Shown here in pieces: positions 1-8,596 of a stretch of 51,422 nt of DNA. Origin of the DNA: Flavobacteriales bacterium (GTDB lineage: Bacteria; Bacteroidota; Bacteroidia; Flavobacteriales_D; Crocinitomicaceae); assembly GCA_022361195.1 (NCBI GenBank), contig JAKSBJ010000058.1:1-51422 (forward strand), written 5' to 3'. Each line of letters begins with the position of its first letter. Position 1 is the stretch's first letter. The translations under genes and the position numbers were made by a program. The notes below the pieces were generated by a model. It was given only the letters and a program-made list of their open reading frames with translations. It made no database searches and had not been told where the DNA came from.

Positions 1-439
1 CCTCCGATGTCCCGTTCTTTTTCCCTTGTTTAAAATAAATTACGGAATAAAGACGTCCGTCTTCATACCATTTCTTTTGTACACCTTCTAAAAGTCCATT
101 TTTATAGTGCTCTTCCACCAAAATTTGTCCTTCTTCACTCCAGTGCATAACAGGACCTTCAAATTTCCCCTTATCGTATTGTTCTCTACTCTTTTCCTGT
201 CCATTAGGATACCACAAAGAACGTTCGCCCTGCATTAAACCATTTTTGTAAATGACCTTTTCAATTAAACGATCTTTTCTATCAAAAAACTTCCATTCTC
301 CATGTTTTTGATCACAAACCATTTGGCCGGTGACACGTCCACCGTTTTTAAATTCGTCTTCAAATAAAGTTGTATCACAATTGGCGTAGGAGAAGGAAAA
401 ATAGCACGTTGCCAACAAAAATGAGACTAAAGCTTTCAT
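1..439 (-). CDS. MORN-repeat (YwqK-like) exported protein, partial at left edge
   Basis: The reading frame starts at the ATG at 439-437 and runs off the left edge without a stop; about 145 residues are visible. The N-terminus is a signal peptide (MKALVSFLLATCYFSFSYA, then NCD). After it come MORN_2-type repeats of about 23 residues with the pattern Y-x-N-G-x-x-x-G-x-x-x-x-W-Y-x-x-G, for example around YKNGLMQGERSLWYPNG. The family is often labelled 'YwqK antitoxin', but the signal peptide argues for a periplasmic or surface protein. It is a paralogue of the next gene downstream: both have CDQK-x-G-x-W-K immediately before the repeats. Family is clear; function is unknown. Confidence 0.8.
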   Translation of the reverse strand, partial: MKALVSFLLATCYFSFSYANCDTTLFEDEFKNGGRVTGQMVCDQKHGEWKFFDRKDRLIEKVIYKNGLMQGERSLWYPNGQEKSREQYDKGKFEGPVMHWSEEGQILVEEHYKNGLLEGVQKKWYEDGRLYSVIYFKQGKKNGTSE

Positions 440-527
440 GATTGCCTGTTTCAGAGTTTTTGGGGTGAGTAATAAAATTAAGCTGTTTTACTTAATAATG
501 CACTTTTATGAAAAAGAAACACAGTTT

Positions 528-1778
528 TTATTGATCGTATTTCGTCTTTGTCTTTTTACCATTTTCATCCCAGTCAAACCACTTTCCAACTTGCTTACCC
601 ATTACATATTCTCCATATGATGCTGGTTTTCCGTCAGAATAGTATTCTTCCCAAACGCCGTTTTCTTTTCCTTCTGAATAAGTACCAATTTGCGCAACTT
701 GTCCATTTGAATAAAAAGCTCTCCAACGCCCATCTTTTATCCCTTGAGTGAATTCACATTCAAAACGAATTTGTCCATTTTTAAAATGCTCAACGTAAGT
801 ACCGTCCTCTTTTCCACCAATAAAATTGGCCTCAATGAATTTTTCACCACTCTCATAATAGCTCTCATACTTGCCGTCTTTTTCGCCCATAATAAAATGA
901 ACCGTGTATTTTAATTGACCGTTGCCAAAGTAAACACTAATATCACCATTGTATTTCCCTTCAGAGTAAATGCCCTCATCCTTTTTATTCCCACTGTTAA
1001 AATAGTCGACAAATGGACCATGTAAAAGTCCTCCCTTATAAGTGACTTCAAATTCTTTTGTCCCGTTGGAGTACCACTGTTCAGAGGTTCCGTCCCTAAA
1101 GTTATTTCGGTAATATTCTCGTTTTCTAAGTTTTCCATCAGGATAATATAAAGTTCGTTGTCCTTCACGACTTCCAGCTTTAAAGTAGCCTATTTCCAAG
1201 GTGTCCCCTTCTTCCGAAAAAACAAGGTATTGACCATGTAATCTGTCATTTTCGTAATGGTCAATCTCTTTCAGTTTTCCTGATGGATAAAAGTATTTCC
1301 AGTCCCCAATTTTTTGATCACACTTTTTCTGTCCCATTAAAACAGTATCACCATTCTCAACTTCTATAATCGTTTCAATTGGAATTTCATCTTTCCAAAT
1401 TACTTGAACATCGTTTCCTTGTTTAAAATGATTCGTTTTCTTACCATTTACCATGATTTCAGATTTCTCCTCCAGTAATTCTAGCTGAACGATATAACCC
1501 GAAACGGACTTTACTTTCACTTTTCCAATGGTTAACCAACCCGAAGATTGCATACCAAAAATTTCCGTTTCAAAATATTTACTCAATTCCCCCACGGTAC
1601 CAATTGGTGGTTTGGGAGATGCCTTAGCCAGCCTGACTTTTGGATTTTTTGCCGTGTTGGTCATGAATTTTCCAAACATTGAGTTTTCGGTAGAATCACA
1701 TTGTCCTGATGCTAGTATGGAGAAACCAAAAAGCAAAGTGAGGGTTGAAATACAAAAGATTAGATTACGAATTGCCAT
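528..1778 (-). CDS. MORN-repeat (YwqK-like) exported protein
   Basis: 416 residues with a cleavable signal peptide (hydrophobic to about residue 24, ending ASGQC; the Cys may make it a lipoprotein). Residues about 30-150 form a non-repeat domain, followed by CDQKIGDWKYFYPSGK and roughly ten MORN_2 repeats of about 23 residues (G-x-W/Y-x-x-Y-Y-x-x-G-K) to the C-terminus. Such repeats form extended beta-hairpin sheets. The 'toxin-antitoxin YwqK' label is inherited from family naming; no toxin gene is adjacent. It lies 88 bp upstream of, and on the same strand as, a partial paralogue, so the pair looks like a tandem duplication. The start at 1778 gives a good signal peptide. It is divergent from rmlA. 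Confidence 0.85.
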   Translation of the reverse strand: MAIRNLIFCISTLTLLFGFSILASGQCDSTENSMFGKFMTNTAKNPKVRLAKASPKPPIGTVGELSKYFETEIFGMQSSGWLTIGKVKVKSVSGYIVQLELLEEKSEIMVNGKKTNHFKQGNDVQVIWKDEIPIETIIEVENGDTVLMGQKKCDQKIGDWKYFYPSGKLKEIDHYENDRLHGQYLVFSEEGDTLEIGYFKAGSREGQRTLYYPDGKLRKREYYRNNFRDGTSEQWYSNGTKEFEVTYKGGLLHGPFVDYFNSGNKKDEGIYSEGKYNGDISVYFGNGQLKYTVHFIMGEKDGKYESYYESGEKFIEANFIGGKEDGTYVEHFKNGQIRFECEFTQGIKDGRWRAFYSNGQVAQIGTYSEGKENGVWEEYYSDGKPASYGEYVMGKQVGKWFDWDENGKKTKTKYDQ

Positions 1779-1914
1779 AGTATGTTAAATAAGACTATAA
1801 ATGTAAAAGACTGTCAGAAAAAAAGACTTAACCAAAGTTTTATTTTCGTTTAAATAACGTAATTCGATTTGTTTCGTAAGAAATATGTAAAATAGCTCCA
1901 TTAAAGTAAGAATT

Positions 1915-2796
1915 ATGAAAGGAATCGTATTAGCGGGTGGTTCGGGGACCAGATTATATCCCATTACCAAGGTGGTATCCAAGCAAATATTGCCCATTTA
2001 TGATAAACCCATGATTTATTACCCTCTGTCGGTTCTAATGTTATCTGGGATTCGGGAAATCTTAATTATTTCAACAGAGCGGGATATCGTTTTATTTCAG
2101 GATTTATTGGGAGATGGAAGTCAAATTGGATTAGACATTTCCTATAAAGTACAGCCATCGCCTGATGGATTGGCTCAGGCTTTTATTTTGGGAGAAGAGT
2201 TTATTGGTGACGATACAGTTTCTTTGGTACTTGGAGACAATATTTTTTACGGTTACGGACTTTCAGAAAAGTTAGTAAAGGCGGCTTCCATTCAAAATGG
2301 AGCAATGGTATTTGGCTATTACGTTAACGATCCCGAGCGCTATGGGGTAGTGGAGTTTGACGAACATAAAAATGCTATTGGTTTAGAGGAAAAGCCTACA
2401 AATCCAAAATCTAATTATGCTGTTACTGGATTGTATTATTACGATAATACAGTGGTTGAAAAAGCTAAAACCTTAAAACCATCAGCAAGGGGAGAATTAG
2501 AGATTACTGATTTAAATAAATTGTATTTGGCCGAAGGGAACTTACGAACTGAGTTGTTGGGAAGAGGTATGGCCTGGTTGGATACGGGTACACATGAATC
2601 GTTGATTCAGGCATCTGATTTTGTAGCTTCTATTGAGCAACGTCAGGGACTTAAAGTTTCTTGTATTGAAGAAATCGCTTATCGAAAAGGCTACATTGAT
2701 GCAGAACAATTAGAAAAGCTAGCTTTGCCTTTGTTAAAGAATCAATACGGACAGTACTTAATGAAGCTTTTGGACAAAAAGAATCAAACCATATAA
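1915..2796 (+). CDS. rmlA: Glucose-1-phosphate thymidylyltransferase
   Basis: Makes dTDP-glucose from glucose-1-phosphate and dTTP in the cytoplasm, the entry step for dTDP-rhamnose and related deoxysugars. At 293 residues it has the normal length of short-form RmlA. The nucleotide-binding loop GGSGTRLYP is at residues 8-16, followed by [25 protein letters not shown] near residue 84 and the metal/sugar motif LGDNIFYG. The C-terminal part [13 protein letters not shown] is also typical. rmlB, rmlC and rmlD are not in the window, so they must lie elsewhere or the product feeds another sugar pathway. It opens a run of plus-strand surface genes; the next gene starts 23 bp downstream. Confidence 0.95.
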   Translation: MKGIVLAGGSGTRLYPITKVVSKQILPIYDKPMIYYPLSVLMLSGIREILIISTERDIVLFQDLLGDGSQIGLDISYKVQPSPDGLAQAFILGEEFIGDDTVSLVLGDNIFYGYGLSEKLVKAASIQNGAMVFGYYVNDPERYGVVEFDEHKNAIGLEEKPTNPKSNYAVTGLYYYDNTVVEKAKTLKPSARGELEITDLNKLYLAEGNLRTELLGRGMAWLDTGTHESLIQASDFVASIEQRQGLKVSCIEEIAYRKGYIDAEQLEKLALPLLKNQYGQYLMKLLDKKNQTI

Positions 2797-2819
2797 TCTT
2801 AAAATAATTTTGAATTAAA

Positions 2820-3221
2820 ATGATACAGGACCTGATCATTGATAGTTTGAACGGTTTTTCTTTTAGATACTTACCGTTCTTTTTATTTCAACTCTGCTGT
2901 GCCGCATTATTTGCTCACATTTTTCAGATTTTCTTCAATAAAAAACTCAAACGAAGTGCTTTAGCTTATTCAGCTCTCAATGCACTTTTTGTTGCTTTTT
3001 TAGTCGTGATTGCTAAAATATCATTGCCAATTGCTGTGATTGCAGCGGCGGTGATATTATTGTGGCTAAAAGGTAAAAATGAAGATAAGATTACCTTAAG
3101 TGGACAAATCATTGTTTTGGGAATTGGACTTGGATGCGGAACCGGAAGTATTGTTCAAACCTTTATTGGATTAATATTGATTTTATTGGTTGCACTGTTT
3201 ACACCCCTTAATGAGGAGTAA
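2820..3221 (+). CDS. Small integral membrane protein, possibly DUF4956-like
   Basis: 133 residues with about four hydrophobic segments (near 18-37, 48-67, 68-85 and 100-128). The opening part with an FRYLPFFLFQL stretch and the C-terminal GIGLGCGTG glycine motif recall DUF4956 membrane proteins, which are often neighbours of CotH genes; this assignment is tentative. The position between rmlA and a CotH kinase, 23 bp after the former and 11 bp before the latter, suggests co-transcription and a role in surface polymer or CotH-dependent modification. It has no catalytic motif that I can recognise. Confidence 0.7.
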   Translation: MIQDLIIDSLNGFSFRYLPFFLFQLCCAALFAHIFQIFFNKKLKRSALAYSALNALFVAFLVVIAKISLPIAVIAAAVILLWLKGKNEDKITLSGQIIVLGIGLGCGTGSIVQTFIGLILILLVALFTPLNEE

Positions 3222-3232
3222 AAGAAGAGAGA

Positions 3233-4840
3233 TTGAAAAGAGATAGTTTATTGTTATTTCTGCTTTTAGCCGTTGGATTTATTGCGATAACATCCAGGGA
3301 TGTTTTGAGTCTGATTGGATTCGATAGGGAAGGACAATATGCCATTCAAATGGATGCGGAGCATGAATTAGACTTTCCTGATTGTGGTGTTTATGATTCG
3401 GGAGATCAAATAAAACTGTTCAATAAAACTCATCAGCTAAGTTATTCTTTGGATGGGGGAGATCACTTTTATGAAGCAGAGGAATTAAATATAGAATCAC
3501 TCAAAAATCCCAATTTACTTTTTGAAACAACCTCGTTTAGGTGGCAGTCTTCACATGGAAATTTTCCCTTTGTAAAAAGTATTCGGATCAGGCTAAGTGA
3601 TTCTGAAAAGCAAATTCGATCAAAGGATAAAGTCGTTACTTATTTTGGCGAAGAGCTGACTCAATTGCCAATGGTTTGTATTAACACTTCTCAAGCAGGA
3701 CTTTTCGGTTGGGAAAGTGGAATAATGATTCCTGGAACATATTCTTCTGAGCAGCCCAATTATCCCGAGAAGTGGTGGTGGAAAAATGGGAACTATCAAA
3801 AGAGAGGAGTTAAATGGGAGCGACGAGCTTCTTTTCAATATTTTGAAGATGGAAAATTGTTGGCTGAACAAGACTGTGGTATTAGAATTAGTGGAAATGC
3901 CACTCGTTCTTTCCCACAAAAATCAATGCGAGTTTATGCACGTCCAATTTATGGTAATGAAACCTTTAAACACGCTTTTTGGGAAAATGGAATTGATGAA
4001 GCGGCCTCTATGGTATTGAGGAATTCTGGAAATGATAATGGAAAAACCTTATTTGCAGACCTTTTTTTACAACACTTAAGTCGTAATTGTCATGTTTTAA
4101 TACAGGAAGGAAAGGCCGTTAATGTATTCTTAAATGGTAATTATTGGGGATTGTATAATCTTCGTGAGCGAATTGATTTGCAGTTTGTTGCAGAAAAGGA
4201 AGAGTGTAAAATTACAGAAGTAACGCTTTTAGAAGGGCATGACGGGAGTTTAAAAGATGGTTATGAAAATCATAAAAAGTCCTTTGATCAACTCATTCAA
4301 AACCTTCCAGAAGTGGGGCAGATGAACGAAGAAAGTTATGATGCCTTAAAGGCTGAGGTTAGCATGAAATCCTTCATTGATTACATTATTCTGGAAACAT
4401 ATTATGCCAATGAGGACTGGCCATCGAACAATACAATTTGGTATAAAACCGAAGATAAAAAATGGAAGTGGTTATTGAATGATTTGGATTACTCTATGGC
4501 TTATTCGGGACCACACAATGTAAATTCTGACCACTTCGCCATTTTACAGAATAGCGATTCTTATTTAGGGAAATTGTTCTCTACCCTCATTGCCTACGAA
4601 AAATTCAAAACAAAATTCAAAAAACGAATTAAGGAATTATTTGAAACAGATTTAAATGTTAATCGTATTCAGGAAGAATTTGAAAACATGATTGCTTTAT
4701 ATGAACCTCATGTTCCAATGAGTATAGAACGTTGGCGAAATATCCGTTCAATGGACGAATGGAGGTTGAATTGCCAAAACAACCTGGACTTTTTACTGAA
4801 ACGACAGGAGATTTATTTAAAGCAAGTAGAAGCGTTGTAA
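3233..4840 (+). CDS. CotH-type protein kinase, membrane-anchored and exported
   Basis: CotH proteins are atypical kinases that phosphorylate secreted or surface proteins. This one has 535 residues and an N-terminal hydrophobic anchor (about 5-20). The family blocks appear in order: LPMVCINTS (145-153), WERRASFQYF (195-204) with CGIRISGNATRSFPQKSMRVY (215-235), VLRNSGND (261-268), NGNYWGLYNLRERID (301-315), and the metal-binding block WKWLLNDLDY (411-420) with both aspartates. It therefore looks catalytically competent. The start is TTG at 3233, just after the previous stop; no in-frame ATG keeps the hydrophobic N-terminus. The next gene begins on the base after its stop codon, showing tight coupling to the ligase-like protein. 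Confidence 0.9.
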   Translation: MKRDSLLLFLLLAVGFIAITSRDVLSLIGFDREGQYAIQMDAEHELDFPDCGVYDSGDQIKLFNKTHQLSYSLDGGDHFYEAEELNIESLKNPNLLFETTSFRWQSSHGNFPFVKSIRIRLSDSEKQIRSKDKVVTYFGEELTQLPMVCINTSQAGLFGWESGIMIPGTYSSEQPNYPEKWWWKNGNYQKRGVKWERRASFQYFEDGKLLAEQDCGIRISGNATRSFPQKSMRVYARPIYGNETFKHAFWENGIDEAASMVLRNSGNDNGKTLFADLFLQHLSRNCHVLIQEGKAVNVFLNGNYWGLYNLRERIDLQFVAEKEECKITEVTLLEGHDGSLKDGYENHKKSFDQLIQNLPEVGQMNEESYDALKAEVSMKSFIDYIILETYYANEDWPSNNTIWYKTEDKKWKWLLNDLDYSMAYSGPHNVNSDHFAILQNSDSYLGKLFSTLIAYEKFKTKFKKRIKELFETDLNVNRIQEEFENMIALYEPHVPMSIERWRNIRSMDEWRLNCQNNLDFLLKRQEIYLKQVEAL

Positions 4841-6187
4841 ATGATTATAGCTTACAAATCACACATGCAGTTTATCATGATCCTTACGATCATGTATGTT
4901 TCTGGTGTTTGGGGTGGACCAATCATTTACCCTATGTTTCCCATAGTATTGATAATGCTAGGATCGAAACGCTTCTTTTTTGAGTTATACATTGTTGCTA
5001 TTTGGTTATTAATGTTAGCCGATTATGTTCCGGTCAAAAATGCTTTGTACGATGACTTGCAGTTTGCCAAAGATCTGAAGTTCCTGATTCCTCTGGCTTT
5101 ATTTGGGTTTATGTTCCTTTTTAGGAATGAATTTAAGCCCTATCCCAAAATGATTTTGTGGTTTGTCCCCTTTTTCATTATCGCCATTATTTCACTGAAT
5201 TACTCCATCAATTTTCAAGTTGGATCCCAGAAAACTTTGTCTTTTGTTCTTATGTATCTCTGTGTACCATTTTATGTCACTCATTTACATCGTAAACAGG
5301 GAGAAGGGTTTTGGAAAGCGCTAATGACCTTTATTATTGGGATGTTATCCATTGGAGTTGTTTTACGTTTTGCCGCTCCTCAAATTGCCTTAATTGAAGG
5401 TACAACCCGTTTTAAAAGTGTCCTTGGAAATCCAAATGGTTTGGGGATATTTCTTTATCTCACTTTTGTATTGTGGATTGTGCTTATGGAGTTTAAGCTG
5501 GCCAAGTTTACAAAAAAGGAAAATTGGTACATCTTCTCGATTATCATTATTTCTTTGATTTGGTGCGGATCTAGAAATGGGATCATGAATGTTCTGATTT
5601 TTTATATCATTCATCGTCTCATTAAAATCAATTGGTTTCTTTCCATTATCGCAGTAGGACTTTTAATTGGTTTTCAGGATCAGTTATTTGATGTTTTGAT
5701 TTCGGTTGTTGACTTTTTTAGTTTGGGAGGATACTTTAGAGTAGAGACTATTGAAGAGGGATCGGGTAGAAAGGTTGCCTGGGTGTTTGCCTGGCAGGAA
5801 ATTCAAAACTACTATTTCCTTGGAGGAGGTTTTGGGCATGATGAACATATTATGCGTCCAAACTATTGGTGGTTGGCCAGGTTGGGACATCAGGGAGGTG
5901 TACACAATTCCTATCTTTCCTTATGGTTTGATACCGGTATCGTTGGTGTATTTGCTTACTTCATTGCTTTTATTGCAAACATCATCCGGTCCATGCGCAA
6001 TAACTATCTCGTTATTGCTTTTGGGATTACCATCTTTTTTAACATTACCTACGAGTCGTGGTTGGTGGCATCACTCAATCCATTTACAATATTATTTTTA
6101 ACCATATTGACCATTTTTACTGGTAACCTCAAAGGATCGGATTACGTACAAGAGGAGGTTACTTATGATGTGGAAAAAGCTACTTAA
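4841..6187 (+). CDS. O-antigen ligase / polymerase-like membrane protein (Wzy/WaaL superfamily)
   Basis: 448 residues and about 11-12 hydrophobic segments. Signatures of the O-antigen ligase family are visible: GNPNGLG in the middle, WCGSRNG, the block GSGRKVAWVFAWQEI that precedes the large periplasmic loop, GGGFGHDEH, and the histidine-bearing HQGGVHNSYLSLWFDTG. The family joins or polymerises lipid-linked glycans on the periplasmic face. Whether this one is a ligase, a polymerase or a protein O-oligosaccharyltransferase cannot be told from sequence. Its ATG follows directly after the stop of the CotH kinase gene, so translation is probably coupled. The two CotH-like neighbours suggest that ligation and phosphorylation act on one surface product. 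Confidence 0.88.
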   Translation: MIIAYKSHMQFIMILTIMYVSGVWGGPIIYPMFPIVLIMLGSKRFFFELYIVAIWLLMLADYVPVKNALYDDLQFAKDLKFLIPLALFGFMFLFRNEFKPYPKMILWFVPFFIIAIISLNYSINFQVGSQKTLSFVLMYLCVPFYVTHLHRKQGEGFWKALMTFIIGMLSIGVVLRFAAPQIALIEGTTRFKSVLGNPNGLGIFLYLTFVLWIVLMEFKLAKFTKKENWYIFSIIIISLIWCGSRNGIMNVLIFYIIHRLIKINWFLSIIAVGLLIGFQDQLFDVLISVVDFFSLGGYFRVETIEEGSGRKVAWVFAWQEIQNYYFLGGGFGHDEHIMRPNYWWLARLGHQGGVHNSYLSLWFDTGIVGVFAYFIAFIANIIRSMRNNYLVIAFGITIFFNITYESWLVASLNPFTILFLTILTIFTGNLKGSDYVQEEVTYDVEKAT

Positions 6188-6211
6188 AGACCCTAATTGC
6201 ACCTGAATAAA

Positions 6212-8596
6212 ATGAAAATCAATAAGAAAAAACTGCTGAAAAGGCTCATTCTAATTCTTCTTTTATTAGGGATTGCAGGAACGTACTTGGCCAATCGTTT
6301 TGTCAAATCAAAAGGGTTTAACAACATTGGCGAATTTACTTCCAATTATTTTCACAATAAATCACTTAAAGACGGTGTTACACCACTCGATCTGCAAATC
6401 AAGGTAAAACAATCCGATTATGACTTTCTCCAAAAGAAGAGAGATGAAAGTATGAAAGTTGGTATTCAAATCAATGTAGGAGACAATTATGTTCCCTGCA
6501 AAGTCATTTTAAATGGGGACACCACTGAGGGAGAAATGCGATTAAAAGGCCATATGACTGATCACCTGGAGGGAGAAAAATGGTCTTTCAGAGTGAAAAC
6601 ACAACGGCCAGTGATGGGAATGTATCGTTTTTCCTTACAACATCCAGGAAATAGAAACTATTCTTATGAATGGATTTACCATCAATTACTAAAGCAAGAG
6701 GATGTAATTCATTTGCAGTACGACTTTTTAAATTTTACACTAAATGATAAGGATTTAGGAATTTATGCCGTTGAAGAACACTTTGGACAACATGTTCCTC
6801 AATTTAACAATCGTCCTAAAGGAGCAATTTTAAGGTGGAATCCTTCTTTGTATTGGGAACGGAGAATTGATGAATTGGGGAAGGTTTATTTGAACGAAGA
6901 ATATTCAGCTTATTCAAGTTCTTTCGCAGAGCCTTATGACCGAGGAGTTGTTTTTGACGATGAAGAACTAAATGAAACCTATTTAATTGGAGCTCAGATG
7001 TTGGAAGATTTTCGAAGAGGAAATAAATCAACCTCAGAAGTTTTTGACGTTGAGCGAATGGCACGTTTTCATGCGATTATTGATTTAGTAGGAGGTCATC
7101 ATTCGCTGGACTGGAGTGATGTAAAGTTCTTTTATAATTCCGAAACTCAAAAAATTGAACCGGTAGGTTATGAGAGTTTTTCAGTTGGAAAATCAGAATA
7201 TATAGCAGGGCAAAGACCACAAAAAAGTTATGAGGGAGATGAGTTTGATTATCATGCTCGTTTATTCTCTGATCCCGAATTTTTCGCTGTTTACATTCAG
7301 GAGATAGAACGGATTTGCGATGAAGCCTATTTTAACAATTTCATTGAAAGCATTCAAGCCGAATTGGATCAGAAAAATGGTGTTTTGGCGTACGAGTTTC
7401 CTTATATCAAGTATTCTTTTGAAGGTTATTTTGAAAATATAGAGTTGATTCGGCATAATTTGGAATTGCCCAAACCTTTTCATGCCTTTTTAGAAGAGAA
7501 AAATGATAGCATTGTTCGACTCAGTTTAGCGCCTGTATCTGATTATCCTATTGAAGTTATTAGTCTGGTTTCTAAAGGGAAAAAGGAATTTAAACCCAAT
7601 AAAAAGTTCATTCTACCGGCCAAAGCCAGAGAAACTTATGCTCATTATTTTCCATTAACGATTTCTCATGATGGTTCTAAGATGAAGAATTTAACCCTTA
7701 AGGCAAAAATTCCAGGAAGCAGTCATGTTTTTGAAGTAGAGGTAGCTAAATATGCCTCTTATGGTGGAGAAGTTAAAATTCCGGAAGATTCTTTAAGTAA
7801 GGAAGATAAGGAAACGGCTTTATTTGAATATGTCAATGATTCAACCATTTTGATGAAAGGGCAAGAGGTAGTAGTTGATGAACTTGTAACAGTTGGAAAA
7901 GGTCAAACTTTACGACTTTTGGCAGGTCAAAAAGTTCATTTTGAGAATGGAGGAGGAGTTGTTGTAGAAGGGGCTCTACGAATGTATGCTTATGAGGAAA
8001 ATGAAATTATCATCAGTTCCGATCAAGGTGCTTTGGGCTTTATGTTAAAAGATGGAAGTTTGGATGCCGCTTATATTCAGATTCACGAGGCCAATAGTAC
8101 CATATTTAGTGCAGTCAATTCAACTATGAGAATTAATTCATCTGTTTTTAGTAATTGCCATACTGCCATTATAGAAGCTGAACATTCCTTTTTGACTTTA
8201 AATAATCTAGCTAGTGGGAGTATGAATTCATTGGGTGATTTTTACAATTGTCAATTAGAAATTGAGCATTTTGTAGCTAATAAAGGAGAGGAATTTTTGA
8301 CCTCTAAGGGATCTGAAATTAAAATAATCAGTTCATCTTTTGCAGCTTTTGAGCAGGTGATTGACTTGGATAGAATTTCCTACTGTCGAATTTGGAATAG
8401 TAGCTTTGAAGAAAATAACCTCATTGCAGCTTTAAATGGAGCTTCTAACTTTCAAACTTATGGTTGCTCTATTTCTTCTGGAGATTTAGGGTTTAAAGTG
8501 GATTTAGAAAAAGAACTAGCTGGCTCATCAGCCTATAATTTGTACAAAACAGATGCTTCTTCTTTAAAGCAGTTAGAGCAAAGAGAAAATTCATGA
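6212..8596 (+). CDS. Divergent CotH-like protein with C-terminal beta-helix-like region
   Basis: 794 residues from the ATG at 6212; an in-frame TTG at 6197 adds only five polar residues and is less likely. A lysine-rich start and one hydrophobic anchor (about 8-25) precede a CotH-like region. EMRLKGHMTDHLEGEKWSFRVK and DLGIYAVEEHFG (about 181-192) match the family, but where the usual Asp-x-Asp metal motif is expected there is KIEPVGYESF (about 314-323), with Glu and no Asp pair. From about residue 540 the protein is rich in short Val/Ile/Gly/Asn turns (AGQKVHFENGGGVVVEGALR), typical of a right-handed beta-helix as in surface carbohydrate-binding proteins. It overlaps the next gene by 4 bp. 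It may be a pseudokinase or a kinase with altered chemistry. Confidence 0.8.
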   Translation: MKINKKKLLKRLILILLLLGIAGTYLANRFVKSKGFNNIGEFTSNYFHNKSLKDGVTPLDLQIKVKQSDYDFLQKKRDESMKVGIQINVGDNYVPCKVILNGDTTEGEMRLKGHMTDHLEGEKWSFRVKTQRPVMGMYRFSLQHPGNRNYSYEWIYHQLLKQEDVIHLQYDFLNFTLNDKDLGIYAVEEHFGQHVPQFNNRPKGAILRWNPSLYWERRIDELGKVYLNEEYSAYSSSFAEPYDRGVVFDDEELNETYLIGAQMLEDFRRGNKSTSEVFDVERMARFHAIIDLVGGHHSLDWSDVKFFYNSETQKIEPVGYESFSVGKSEYIAGQRPQKSYEGDEFDYHARLFSDPEFFAVYIQEIERICDEAYFNNFIESIQAELDQKNGVLAYEFPYIKYSFEGYFENIELIRHNLELPKPFHAFLEEKNDSIVRLSLAPVSDYPIEVISLVSKGKKEFKPNKKFILPAKARETYAHYFPLTISHDGSKMKNLTLKAKIPGSSHVFEVEVAKYASYGGEVKIPEDSLSKEDKETALFEYVNDSTILMKGQEVVVDELVTVGKGQTLRLLAGQKVHFENGGGVVVEGALRMYAYEENEIIISSDQGALGFMLKDGSLDAAYIQIHEANSTIFSAVNSTMRINSSVFSNCHTAIIEAEHSFLTLNNLASGSMNSLGDFYNCQLEIEHFVANKGEEFLTSKGSEIKIISSSFAAFEQVIDLDRISYCRIWNSSFEENNLIAALNGASNFQTYGCSISSGDLGFKVDLEKELAGSSAYNLYKTDASSLKQLEQRENS

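Noticed and set aside
1..1778. A toxin-antitoxin module, suggested by the YwqK family name
   Set aside because: Both proteins have signal peptides and no toxin-like gene is adjacent.
1783..1854. 23-codon ORF on the plus strand between the MORN gene and rmlA
   Set aside because: No ribosome-binding site, random composition, and it lies in a promoter region.
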